Assembly: GCA_964397655.1 (NCBI GenBank)
Contig: CAYNKA010000002.1
Coordinates: 1-64,000, forward strand
DNA length: 64,000 bases
Source: CAYNKA01 sp964397655
Lineage (GTDB): Bacteria > Spirochaetota > Spirochaetia > DTKZ01
Direction of reading: 5' to 3'
Within the stretch, counting starts at the first letter, position 1. Each line of letters starts with the position of its first letter. Shown here piece after piece: positions 43,530 through 51,921 of this stretch. Below the pieces are notes generated by a model, which was not told the DNA's origin, ran no database searches, and was given only the letters and a program-made list of their open reading frames with translations. The position numbers and the translations under genes are program-made.

Positions 43530-43886
43530 CTACCGGTTTCGCCTTTCATCCGACGTCTTGCATTCTATGCACATGAGGGCGTACGGAATGGCTTCGAGCC
43601 GTTCGGCCGGTATTTTTTTGTTGCATTTCGCGCACAGACCGTATTTCCCGGTCTCGATCCTGGCCAAGGCCGAATCGATGAGCCTGAGGCGCTTGATTTC
43701 CTGCGTGCCTAGCGCCTCCAGAGTCTTACGGTCAATGTCGTCCGCGGCGATGTCGACGAGGTCCTTCGGGTCGAGGTCCTCCACGATTTCGCGGAATTCG
43801 GAACTCTCCGCAAGGAGTTTTTCGATGATTTCCTTTTTCAGCTTCTCAAGGGATTCTTTCATCCGTACGGTGAATTCTTTCTCCAT
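43530..43886 (-). CDS. DksA/TraR C4-type zinc finger protein
   Basis: 118 residues from the ATG at 43886, with AAGGAG six bases upstream. An N-terminal coiled coil with acidic tip residues (D-I-A-A-D-D-I-D) is followed by C-A-K-C, 17 residues, C-I-E-C, the C4 zinc finger of the DksA/TraR family that binds RNA polymerase and cooperates with ppGpp. Divergent from infA. A CCGG-type hairpin at 43519-43540 flanks the stop. Confidence 0.9.
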   Translation of the reverse strand: MEKEFTVRMKESLEKLKKEIIEKLLAESSEFREIVEDLDPKDLVDIAADDIDRKTLEALGTQEIKRLRLIDSALARIETGKYGLCAKCNKKIPAERLEAIPYALMCIECKTSDERRNR

Positions 43887-44024
43887 CAAGAACTCCTTAT
43901 CGTTGGCTGATACCCGTTTCAAGGTGAGCAATCTGCTATAAAACCGGAAAAATGTCAACTAGAATTTTTCAAGACCTGTCAAGACCGGATCCGGCCCCCG
44001 TCCGTGGCAGTCGATTCCCTTCGA

Positions 44025-44053
44025 TTGACAAAGAAAGAGTAAGTCTCTAATAT
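44025..44053 (+). promoter_or_regulatory. infA promoter
   Basis: TTGACA (44025-44030), 17 bases, TAATAT (44048-44053). Start near 44060; GGAGGAG (44078-44084) precedes the GTG at 44090. Confidence 0.7.
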
Positions 44054-44089
44054 AAAAAAGGATATCAACACCGATACGGAGGAGCGTTT

Positions 44090-44308
44090 GTGGCCAAAGA
44101 AGAGGCTATAGAAGTAGAAGGAATCGTCAAGGAATCTCTCCCGAATACCATGTTTCGTGTCGAGCTGAAGAACGGACACGTCATCCTCACCCACCTTTCC
44201 GGCAAGATGCGCAAGCATTACATCCGGATCGTTCCCGGCGACAAAGTAAAGGTCGCGCTTTCGCCGTACGACCTCAGCCGGGGCAGAATCATTTATCGCG
44301 AACGCTGA
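44090..44308 (+). CDS. infA: Translation initiation factor IF-1
   Basis: 72 residues, normal length, beginning with GTG. The OB-fold sequence is canonical: V-E-G-I-V-K-E-S-L-P-N-T-M-F-R-V-E-L, then H-V-I-L-T-H-L-S-G-K-M-R-K and Y-D-L-S-R-G-R-I. GGAGGAG lies five bases upstream. Its 3' end overlaps the Smr gene on the other strand by 16 bases. Confidence 0.96.
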   Translation: MAKEEAIEVEGIVKESLPNTMFRVELKNGHVILTHLSGKMRKHYIRIVPGDKVKVALSPYDLSRGRIIYRER

Positions 44309-44670
44309 CGGATCATCACCCAAACGGCTCCGCTTCCCCCTTCTCCGGAAACCGCCGTGCCGAATTCCCCGGCGTCGGGGTTTTTTTCCAGAATTTCCCT
44401 CACGAGACGCGGGAGAACCGCCTTCCCGTCCGAATGAAGCCCTTTCCCGTGGATGACGAGGACCTTGCGGCAGCCTTTCTTCCTGCTCTCAGCGAGGAAA
44501 ACGGAAAGCGAGGCGGCCGCTTCCTCGCCGGTCAGGCCGTGAAGATCGATCGAGGCTTCGGGTTTCATGCTTCTGAGCCGCTTCCTGGACAAGATCTTCT
44601 GTTCAGGTTCGCCTTCCCGATCGGCACCCGTGGTCTCGGGCGGCGGAAAACGCTCCAGCCATTTTTCCAT
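44293..44670 (-). CDS. Smr domain protein
   Basis: 125 residues using the ATG at 44670, ten bases after the BatDE stop. The Smr core, S-I-D-L-H-G-L-T-G-E-E-A, V-I-H-G-K-G-L-H-S, and the C-terminal G-S-G-A-V-W-V-M-I, is intact; a charged linker precedes it. Stand-alone Smr proteins are DNA or RNA nucleases or ribosome-rescue factors. The stop lies within infA. It may be the last gene of the bat operon. Confidence 0.88.
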   Translation of the reverse strand: MEKWLERFPPPETTGADREGEPEQKILSRKRLRSMKPEASIDLHGLTGEEAAASLSVFLAESRKKGCRKVLVIHGKGLHSDGKAVLPRLVREILEKNPDAGEFGTAVSGEGGSGAVWVMIRQRSR

Positions 44671-44680
44671 GGGATTTCCG

Positions 44681-46624
44681 TCATTCAGTGATGAGTCGCG
44701 ATTTCTCAACCCAGCCCTCCACGCCGAAAGCAGTCTTAACGAGCAGGTAATCGCCCGAAACCCCTTCCACCTCGACCGCGGTCCCTTCTTCGAGAAAAAG
44801 CCATTCCGAGGACGAAGGCAGGGGGATCTTCCGGAGTTCCACCGACTTCGGCCCGATAACGCCGCGTCCGGCGTCGCGCTCCGAAGCGCTTACGACGAGG
44901 CCGAAGAGGGTCGATCCGGCGACAGTGATGCACAGGACCGAAAGGATGAACCTCAGCCCGCGTTTCCTCAGCACGAGGGGGAAGACGCCCGCACCCGTGA
45001 AAAAGACGAGAAAGAACCACAGGAAGATGTCCGGATGGAGCCTGGGGAGCGGGACCTGTCTGAGCAGGCCGTATTCGCTCTCCACCGCGGCCAGCGCGTC
45101 GCGGAACACGGCGGCGCCGGGGCTCGCCTCCACGGCCTTCCTCAGGTGAAAAACGGACCGGGCCACGTTCCCGGCGGCCTTGTGTGCCACGCCGAGATCG
45201 TAGTGGACGCCGGCGCTTTTCGGCAGGGAGGAGAACCTCTCGACCGCCTCCCCGTACTTACCCGCATTGTACGCGGCGACTCCTTCGTCTATCGACCTGG
45301 CCCGGTCCGTCTCCGTTCCCGACGACGCTCCGAGAAGGAGCATCGAAGCGAGAAGCGCCGCGCCAGCTTCCTTCCTCCTCCGGAAAACGACGAGGACGAG
45401 GCAAAGAATACCCGGCATGCCGAGGGCGTAGACGAGAGGCTTTTTGTAGGCGTCCATGGGATCATAGCGGAAGACCTCGTCCGAACCCAGGATGCGCAGT
45501 TTCGATTCACCGGGCTGGACGCCCTCCCTTCGCTCGCCGACCCGGAGCGTGAGGGTCTTCGGAAGGCTGGAGGAAACCTCCCCGGTTTCGGGCTCCAGCC
45601 AGGGGAAGGCGGGGACGCGGATCGAAAGGTCGCCGATCCGCTTCGGGGAAAGGCGATAATCCCATTGGATGAAGCCGCGATAGCCTTTTTCCGTAGGCAC
45701 GAAGGACGGGCGGGAGGTTTTTCCGACGACCGTCACGTCGTCCGAAGAAGGATCGGGAAGCTGGAAATAATTCAGGTTCCCCTCGCCCTCCACGCGGAAA
45801 GAGAGGCGAACCTGGGATCCCAGTGGAATGGATTCCTTCTCGAGCCAGGATGTGACGTGGAATCTTCCCACGGCTCCGGTCGGTCTGACGGCATCCGGGA
45901 CGGATAGCACTTCGACGGCGAGAGAGTCGGAGGAAACGGTGAGCTCCTTGGCCTTCACCTTGGCTTCGGGGATGACGATCCTTCCCTGGGATGAAGGCGT
46001 TACGAGATAGGATACGACAGGGATGCGGAAGAGCTCCTCCTTGCCCACGCGCTGACTTTGGATGGTGCCGAGCCCCTTCGCCGTCTCGAAGAGAGCCCCT
46101 CCCGGAGGCGACACGGTGAAGGATTCGGGAACCGTGATGGCCCTGAGATTCCGCATCTCGAGAAAGACGGCCGCGGTCTGGCCCTCGTACAAGGGGCCGG
46201 AGGGCTGAATCCTCCAAGCGAGGTCGAAGGGCACGAGAGGCGGCCCCTGGCGATACGCGATCTCGAGGATGCGGGGCCGCGTGGAACCCGGAACCCCGGC
46301 GATGGTGAACGGGATGGAATCGAGGATGCTCCTTCCCGCCTTTACCGCCCGGAACACGTACTGCACCTTGACCAACCGCTCCAGCATACCGGTCCGGCTG
46401 TCTTTTTCCGTTACGGGGTAGATGCCAGGGCCCCCGATCAGCTGGATGGACTGCGGGAACCGCACGTCGAAAGGGACCTGTACGTCCTCCGCCGAGTGGT
46501 GCCGTATCTCGAAGGTGAGCGTGAATCTCTGGTCTACGCGTACCGGGGAAGGCGAAATTTCCGGCAGGGGAGTTTCCTGGGCGCACAGGTTCGCAGTCAG
46601 AACGAGGAAGAGCGCCGCCATCAT
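44681..46624 (-). CDS. BatD-BatE fusion protein
   Basis: 647 residues. A signal peptide (A-A-L-F-L-V-L-T-A-N-L-C-A) leads a long BatD-type beta-rich region (residues about 20-390), a membrane helix, two TPR-like motifs (A-Y-N-A-G-K-Y-G-E-A-V near 456, then Y-D-L-G-V-A-H-K-A-A-G-N), two more membrane helices, and a C-terminal SH3b domain (W-L-F-L-E-E-G-T-A-V-E-V). TPR plus SH3b is the usual make-up of a separate BatE. Bat proteins are a periplasmic complex linked to stress tolerance. The start, ATG 46624, is two bases after the previous stop. Confidence 0.85.
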   Translation of the reverse strand: MMAALFLVLTANLCAQETPLPEISPSPVRVDQRFTLTFEIRHHSAEDVQVPFDVRFPQSIQLIGGPGIYPVTEKDSRTGMLERLVKVQYVFRAVKAGRSILDSIPFTIAGVPGSTRPRILEIAYRQGPPLVPFDLAWRIQPSGPLYEGQTAAVFLEMRNLRAITVPESFTVSPPGGALFETAKGLGTIQSQRVGKEELFRIPVVSYLVTPSSQGRIVIPEAKVKAKELTVSSDSLAVEVLSVPDAVRPTGAVGRFHVTSWLEKESIPLGSQVRLSFRVEGEGNLNYFQLPDPSSDDVTVVGKTSRPSFVPTEKGYRGFIQWDYRLSPKRIGDLSIRVPAFPWLEPETGEVSSSLPKTLTLRVGERREGVQPGESKLRILGSDEVFRYDPMDAYKKPLVYALGMPGILCLVLVVFRRRKEAGAALLASMLLLGASSGTETDRARSIDEGVAAYNAGKYGEAVERFSSLPKSAGVHYDLGVAHKAAGNVARSVFHLRKAVEASPGAAVFRDALAAVESEYGLLRQVPLPRLHPDIFLWFFLVFFTGAGVFPLVLRKRGLRFILSVLCITVAGSTLFGLVVSASERDAGRGVIGPKSVELRKIPLPSSSEWLFLEEGTAVEVEGVSGDYLLVKTAFGVEGWVEKSRLITE

Positions 46625-46626
46625 GG

Positions 46627-47211
46627 TCAATAGTCGCCTTTTTCGCTCGAAAGATCGAGCCGGTCCGATGCCTTCCATCGCGTCGCTTCCTTCTTCTTTA
46701 CATAGTCGAGTATCCTGTCCGGATCCTCCCGCTTTTTAGGCGGCTGATCGCCGTGGGACTGGGACGAGGGTCCTCCGCCGCCCAACTTCCTCAGCGCGAG
46801 TTCGAGATTGATTTTCGCCTCAACCCTCGAAGGATCGATCTCCAAGGCATGGCGGAACTCGTCGTAGGCTTCGCGGTACTTGCCCAGCTCGAAAAGGAGG
46901 GTCCCGCGGTTGAAGGAGGTGGCGAAAAGCAGCTCGTGATCCTGCGCGGCCTCCGCCTCCTTCCACATTCCGAGGGCGGCGTCGGTCTCTCCGAGCGAAT
47001 GATACACGTTCGCGAGGTTGTACCGGATCCATGCGGTATGGCTTCCTTCTTCGAGGGCCTTGAGATACGAGACGACCGAAGCCTGATACATTCCCCTGCC
47101 GTAGTAGTAATTGCCCTTCACCACCTCTATATAGGCGTTCCTTCCCCCGCAGGAAGCGAGAAGGAGAAGCAGGAGGAATACCGCTGGCGACTTCATCGCA
47201 GGCTTTTCCAT
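46627..47211 (-). CDS. TPR lipoprotein (BatC-like)
   Basis: 194 residues from the ATG at 47211 with GAGGAG six bases upstream. A lipobox (L-L-A-S-C) at residues 17-21 implies lipid anchoring. TPR repeats follow (Y-Y-Y-G-R-G-M-Y-Q-A, then Y-N-L-A-N-V-Y-H-S-L-G-E-T-D, and Y-R-E-A-Y-D-E-F-R-H), as in BatC. The tail is basic and low complexity. Reading up to 48237 is a shadow of BatB. The first 19 bases overlap the BatB 3' end. Confidence 0.85.
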   Translation of the reverse strand: MEKPAMKSPAVFLLLLLLASCGGRNAYIEVVKGNYYYGRGMYQASVVSYLKALEEGSHTAWIRYNLANVYHSLGETDAALGMWKEAEAAQDHELLFATSFNRGTLLFELGKYREAYDEFRHALEIDPSRVEAKINLELALRKLGGGGPSSQSHGDQPPKKREDPDRILDYVKKKEATRWKASDRLDLSSEKGDY

Positions 47212-48182
47212 CGAAAACTCCTCAGAAAAACGTGGGCCGCAAGGCAGAAAAAGCCCAGCACGAGGAAGATTCGGTAATGGCTGACCGAGACGAGCCTGAA
47301 ACCCATCTTCTTCCTCGCACCTACGAAGGATTGGATCTCCTCGAGGACAAGACCGCTCGATGCCGGATCTCCGGCCGAGAAGTATTTCCCCCCGGACAGC
47401 TCGGCCGCGGTGCGGATGGTTTCCTCGTACAGGGCCGTGACCAGGGGTTTCCCGTTTTCTCCGAGCACGAACGTTCCGTCCTGGTTCTTCACGGTGACGC
47501 CGTCTCTCCCGCCGAAACCGACCGAAAGAACGGGAACGCCCTCTTCGGCCGCCTTGAGGGCCGCAGCTCCCGAAGATCCCGACAGCGATCCTCCGTCGGA
47601 GAAAAGCAGGATGACCCGATGACGTCCGGATCCCGGGGGGAAGGATGCCAAGGCCCGGCGAAGCCCTTCCTCGATGTCCGTGCCCGGAAGTCTCGCCAGG
47701 CCCGGCGAGAGATTGTCCAGGACGGCTTCGACGATCCCGCGGTCCTCCGTCATGGGGACCGCAGTCACGGCGGACCCTTTGAACAGGACGACGGCGAACC
47801 TGGCGGAGGGAAGCCCCAGCGCGATCTCCCGAGCCATGTCGCCGGCTGCGGCGAGCCGGTTCGGCTTCACGTCCTGAGCCAACATGCTCCTGGACACGTC
47901 GATCGCGAATACTGCGTCCAGGCCGTCCCTGTCCTCCTCCACCGGGGCCTTGCCCCATGAGAACCCGGCCAGGGCGAGAACCGAGAACAGGAAGAAGAGG
48001 AAAAAGGTGCCGTGTACGAAAAAACACTTCACCATATAGGCCGCGAAGAACCTGTCCTTGCCAGATTTGCCGGTGAGGAGGAGAAGCGTGCGCTTGCTCT
48101 GGAAATAGTTGCGCAGGGCCACGAGCGTGAGGGGAAAGAGCACGAGCAACAAGAGAAAGGAGACGGGATTTTCCAATTTCAT
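47193..48182 (-). CDS. BatB-type von Willebrand factor A protein
   Basis: 329 residues from the ATG at 48182 (ATGA overlap with BatA). A TM helix near the N-terminus and another near the C-terminus flank a VWA domain with the MIDAS residues D-V-S-R-S, the threonine in L-P-G-T-D-I and the aspartate in L-F-S-D-G-G-S. Metal-dependent adhesion of the Bat complex is the expected role. Reading up to 48641 is a shadow of BatA. Confidence 0.9.
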   Translation of the reverse strand: MKLENPVSFLLLLVLFPLTLVALRNYFQSKRTLLLLTGKSGKDRFFAAYMVKCFFVHGTFFLFFLFSVLALAGFSWGKAPVEEDRDGLDAVFAIDVSRSMLAQDVKPNRLAAAGDMAREIALGLPSARFAVVLFKGSAVTAVPMTEDRGIVEAVLDNLSPGLARLPGTDIEEGLRRALASFPPGSGRHRVILLFSDGGSLSGSSGAAALKAAEEGVPVLSVGFGGRDGVTVKNQDGTFVLGENGKPLVTALYEETIRTAAELSGGKYFSAGDPASSGLVLEEIQSFVGARKKMGFRLVSVSHYRIFLVLGFFCLAAHVFLRSFRWKSLR

Positions 48183-49180
48183 GGCACCTCCCGCAGCAGG
48201 AAAAGCCGGATGAGGTAATCGAGTACGAGCAGGGCAAGTCCCGCGAGGATGAACAGTTCGTGGACGGGAATCGTTCTCACCTGGACGCGGAGATGCCGTT
48301 CCACGGTTTCGAGCGAGTCGATGGCCTGGAAGATCGAATTCAGGGTCCCCGGATTCCCGGCGAAGAAATAGCCCCCTCCGGTCCTTTCGGCGAGACCGCG
48401 GAGAAGTTCTTCGTTGAATCCCCCTTCGAGCGTCCCGCTGTAGTGCTTTTCGGTCCTCGGATCGGTGAACTCGATGTGGGCCTCGCTCTCGCCCCCGATG
48501 CCGATCGCGTACACTCGGATTCCCATCCTCGCCGCCATGTCCGCCGCCGTGTCGGGATTGATCTCGCCGGTGTTGTTCTTCCCGTCCGTGAGCAGGATGA
48601 CCGCCTTCTCGCGGGCGGAACTCGATTTCAGGTGCAGGCACGCTACCGCGATGCCCATGCCGATGGCGGTGCCGTCGCCGAGATCCATGATGGAAAGACC
48701 GTCGAGGGTTCGGAGAAACGAGCCGTAATCCAGCGTCGGCGGAACCCGCAGCGCGGCTTCGAGGCCGAAGGTCACGAGACCGATCGGATCGTTCTCCCTG
48801 CTCTGAACGAATCTGCGGATGACGTCACGGGCGGCCTCGAAACGGTTCTCGGGCTGGAAATCCCTCGCCGCCATGCTCGGAGACTCGTCGAGGACGATCA
48901 TCATGTCGATTCCCCGGTTGAGAAAAACCTTCTCCCGCTCCGTGAGCGACGGACCCGCGAGCGCGATCACGATCGACGCCGCGCCGGCCCAGAAGAACAG
49001 TGAGGACAGCGTCAGGACGAGACGCGCGAGCCCCGACTCCGGCGCGAATCCGACGTTCCGCCAGATCGAAAAGGGGAACGGAACGAGATTTCCTCTCCGC
49101 CTGTGGAGATGTCGGAAGTAGGCCGCCGGAGGAAAGAGGAGGAAAAGAAGGAGGTAGAGCGGGGCTTCAAAGGTGAACAC
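48179..49180 (-). CDS. BatA-type von Willebrand factor A protein
   Basis: 333 residues. The first residues carry two membrane helices (L-Y-L-L-L-F-L-L-F-P-P-A-A-Y-F, then A-G-A-A-S-I-V-I-A-L-A-G), the VWA MIDAS is D-E-S-P-S, D-G-T-A-I-G-M-G and L-L-T-D-G-K-N-N-T-G, and a C-terminal helix (L-F-I-L-A-G-L-A-L-L-V-L) anchors it. It overlaps the upstream gene at 49167-50051 by 14 bases. Confidence 0.92.
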   Translation of the reverse strand: MFTFEAPLYLLLFLLFPPAAYFRHLHRRRGNLVPFPFSIWRNVGFAPESGLARLVLTLSSLFFWAGAASIVIALAGPSLTEREKVFLNRGIDMMIVLDESPSMAARDFQPENRFEAARDVIRRFVQSRENDPIGLVTFGLEAALRVPPTLDYGSFLRTLDGLSIMDLGDGTAIGMGIAVACLHLKSSSAREKAVILLTDGKNNTGEINPDTAADMAARMGIRVYAIGIGGESEAHIEFTDPRTEKHYSGTLEGGFNEELLRGLAERTGGGYFFAGNPGTLNSIFQAIDSLETVERHLRVQVRTIPVHELFILAGLALLVLDYLIRLFLLREVP

Positions 49181-50051
49181 GGCTCTTCTCCTTCGCTTCG
49201 AGGGTTTCTACGATCCTTTCGACCGCATCGAGATCCTCCATGCGCCTCTCCGTCGTCGCCTCCCGGCCTCCGAACTTCACCTCGTCTCCGAAAACGAAGA
49301 CGCGGAACAGCCTCGAGCGGGTTTCCCGGCCTTCGATGAAGGACTCGAGGAACCGCTCCATCTCCCTGGTGGTGAAGGTCGTGCAATTAGCCCTGCCCTT
49401 GTGGGAAAGATAGATCTTGAGCTGTTCCAGGAGCGCGATGTAGAAGCCCCTGCCGTCCAGTTCCGGACAGCGGTCCCGGAGCCGCTTCAACGCCGCGGTA
49501 AGGAGGCGGAAAGGCTTCCGTTCCCGGTACAGCGCCGCGAGAAGACGGAACCGCGGTCGAAGCCAAAGGAAGAGAAAGGTTCCCGCCAGGGGAAGGGCGA
49601 TGAAGCCTCCGACGACGAGGCCGAATATGAGCTTCGTCGAGGGGAGGAGGAGCTGTCCTCGGGGCGGCACCGGCTCGCGGAATCCCTCGTCCACCAGGGA
49701 CCGCACGTGGACTTTGAGCCCCTCCACGGTCGCGTCTCCGAGCCTGAACGCGGGGAGCGTCTGCGTCCCCGTATGATAGGGCGTGAAGAAGACTCGAAGC
49801 TCCCATTTCCCGCCGGAACCGCTCACCTTGACGTCCTGGACGGTTCCCCAGGCGAGTCGCGGATAATCTTTGGGAGGCGCGACCTTGGTGCCGGCTCCGA
49901 GCCTGAGCACCGCGCGGAGTTCCACACGGTCGCCCACATAGTACGATTGAGGTATGTAGGAAACGCTCTCTACCGCGGCGGTTTCGACCGCCTCGACGGT
50001 GCCGGCGAGGAGGAGGACGAGCGTCGCCGCAAGGAAGGTCGAACGCATCAT
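49167..50051 (-). CDS. Membrane protein of the bat operon
   Basis: 294 residues from the ATG at 50051 (overlapping the DUF58 stop). A signal peptide (L-V-L-L-L-A-G-T-V-E-A) precedes an immunoglobulin-like periplasmic part (V-G-D-R-V-E-L-R-A-V-L-R), one membrane helix (G-L-V-V-G-G-F-I-A-L-P-L-A), and a cytoplasmic helical part. It occupies the position of the DUF4381-like protein in many MoxR/Bat operons. Upstream reading to 50528 is a shadow of DUF58. Confidence 0.75.
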   Translation of the reverse strand: MMRSTFLAATLVLLLAGTVEAVETAAVESVSYIPQSYYVGDRVELRAVLRLGAGTKVAPPKDYPRLAWGTVQDVKVSGSGGKWELRVFFTPYHTGTQTLPAFRLGDATVEGLKVHVRSLVDEGFREPVPPRGQLLLPSTKLIFGLVVGGFIALPLAGTFLFLWLRPRFRLLAALYRERKPFRLLTAALKRLRDRCPELDGRGFYIALLEQLKIYLSHKGRANCTTFTTREMERFLESFIEGRETRSRLFRVFVFGDEVKFGGREATTERRMEDLDAVERIVETLEAKEKSRVHL

Positions 50052-50923
50052 CTCCCCCGCCGCCGCTTGAAGAACTGCACCAGCTTTTCCCCGGGATCGT
50101 CCTCGGTCGAGATCTCGAGGGTCGCGATGCCCCGGCGCTCGCACTCCCGGAGCCATTGTCTGCGGTGGATTTGCCAGAATTCCTCGTACGCCTCCTTGAA
50201 TTTCCGGGAGAATCCGACGCCGAGGACGACTTCCCCGGTCTCCGGGTCCTGGAGGTGAGCGAGGCCCGATTCCGGATATTCCAGGTCCGAGGCGTCGGCG
50301 AGGCGAAGGGCGATGACGTCGTGCTTCCTTCCCAGGAGGGACAGCTCCTTGAAATAACCGCCGGTCTTGAAGTCCGACAGTATGACCACGATCCCCCTGC
50401 GCTTGAGCGCCTCCCCGGAGGCCCGAAGCGCCTGCGCGAGGTCCGAACCCTTGCCCTCGGGGGAGAACTCGCTCATGTCCTTGATGAGCCTGAGAGCGTG
50501 TTTCTTGCCCTTTTTCGGCGAGATCCATTTCTCGATCCTGTCGGAAAAGAAGACCGCCCCCACCCTGTCGTTGTTCTTTATGGCCGCGAAGCTCAGCAGG
50601 GAGAGGAGGAGGGTCTCGACCCCCCTCCTGCTCCTTTCCCCCTGCAGGGCAAAAACGGAGGCGGAAAGGTCCACGATGAGGAAAAGGACGATCTCCCGTT
50701 CCTCGCGAAACGTCTTGGTGAAGGGATTTCCGATCCGAGAGCTCACGTTCCAGTCGATGAGACGCGCGTCGTCCCCTTCGACGTATTCCCGGACCTCGTC
50801 GAACTCGATGCCGGGACCGCGGAACACCGACCGGTAATTGCCGGCGAGCAGGCCTTCCACGAGCTTCGTCGAGACGAGTTGGAGGCGCCTCACCTGTGCC
50901 GCGAGCCGGCCGTCCTTGAGCAT
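50048..50923 (-). CDS. DUF58 domain protein
   Basis: 291 residues. The DUF58 hallmark G-I-E-F-D-E-V-R-E-Y, with D-D-A-R-L-I-D-W-N near residue 51, and a VWA-like core (I-V-D-L-S-A-S-V) are present. DUF58 proteins partner MoxR ATPases. It starts four bases after the MoxR stop. Confidence 0.92.
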   Translation of the reverse strand: MLKDGRLAAQVRRLQLVSTKLVEGLLAGNYRSVFRGPGIEFDEVREYVEGDDARLIDWNVSSRIGNPFTKTFREEREIVLFLIVDLSASVFALQGERSRRGVETLLLSLLSFAAIKNNDRVGAVFFSDRIEKWISPKKGKKHALRLIKDMSEFSPEGKGSDLAQALRASGEALKRRGIVVILSDFKTGGYFKELSLLGRKHDVIALRLADASDLEYPESGLAHLQDPETGEVVLGVGFSRKFKEAYEEFWQIHRRQWLRECERRGIATLEISTEDDPGEKLVQFFKRRRGR

Positions 50924-50927
50924 GGCG

Positions 50928-51908
50928 TTACGGGACCGGAACCGCGGAGAGCAGGCTCTTCACCACGTCGTCCGGAGTGAGCTCGTCGGACTCCGCCTCG
51001 TAGGAAAGGATGATCCTGTGACGGAGGACGTCGGCTGCAGCGGACTTCACGTCCTCGGGAATGACGAAGGCCCTTCCCTCGAACAGGGCCTGGATCTTCG
51101 CGCAGCGGTAGAGGCAGATGGTCGCCCTCGGCGAGGCCCCGAATTCGATGTATCGCGCGTAGGAGCCGTGGCTCTTGGACCGTTCCCGCGACGCGCCCAC
51201 GAGAGCGACGATGTAGGCCTCGATCCGTTCGTCCACCGCGATGAGCGAGACGATCTCCCTCAACCTTTTCAGGTCCGGCTTGAACAGCACCCGCTTCACC
51301 GAAACCGGCCGCTCGACGCCCACCTTCCGGAGGATGGCGAGCTCCTCCTCCGGGCTCGGATAACCCACGAGGAGCTTCATGACGAACCGGTCGAGCTGGG
51401 CTTCCGGCAGCGGGTAGGTGCCCTCGTGCTCGATGGGGTTCTGCGTTGCGAGCACGAAGAACGGGTCCGGGAGCGGGTACGTGGACTCGCCGATGGTCAC
51501 CTGCCTCTCCTCCATCGCCTCGAGGAGGGCCGACTGAACCTTCGCCGGCGCCCGGTTGATCTCGTCGCCGAGGATTATGTTCGAAAATACCGGTCCCTTC
51601 CGCGGCAGGAATTCTCCCGTCTGCTGACGGTACACCATGGTGCCCGTGAGGTCGGCGGGGAGAAGGTCGGGCGTGAACTGGATGCGCTTGAAGCTCGAAT
51701 CCACGACCTCGGCCAGGGTTTTTACCGCGAGAGTCTTGGCGAGGCCCGGAACCCCCTCGAGAAGGACATGGCCGCCGGCGAGCAGTCCCATGAGGAGTCC
51801 GTCGACCATCTTCTTCTGGCCGACCACCGCGGAGGCTATCTCCTCGCGGCTTCGTCCGATCAAGTCTCCCGCTCGCGCGAGCTGCTCCTGCAATTCCAGC
51901 GCATCCAT
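50928..51908 (-). CDS. MoxR-family AAA+ ATPase
   Basis: 326 residues. Walker A is G-V-P-G-L-A-K-T, Walker B is I-L-G-D-E-I-N-R, and the MoxR stretch A-P-A-K-V-Q-S-A-L-L-E-A-M-E-E follows. AAGGAG precedes the start. MoxR proteins act as chaperone-like ATPases for VWA partners, here DUF58, BatA and BatB. It lies 13 bases after argJ. Confidence 0.94.
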   Translation of the reverse strand: MDALELQEQLARAGDLIGRSREEIASAVVGQKKMVDGLLMGLLAGGHVLLEGVPGLAKTLAVKTLAEVVDSSFKRIQFTPDLLPADLTGTMVYRQQTGEFLPRKGPVFSNIILGDEINRAPAKVQSALLEAMEERQVTIGESTYPLPDPFFVLATQNPIEHEGTYPLPEAQLDRFVMKLLVGYPSPEEELAILRKVGVERPVSVKRVLFKPDLKRLREIVSLIAVDERIEAYIVALVGASRERSKSHGSYARYIEFGASPRATICLYRCAKIQALFEGRAFVIPEDVKSAAADVLRHRIILSYEAESDELTPDDVVKSLLSAVPVP

Positions 51909-51921
51909 CGGCGTATCTCCT

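Noticed and set aside
47212..48237. Extension of the TPR lipoprotein to 48237
   Set aside because: It covers BatB in another frame, and the lipoprotein signal starts at 47211 with GAGGAG upstream.
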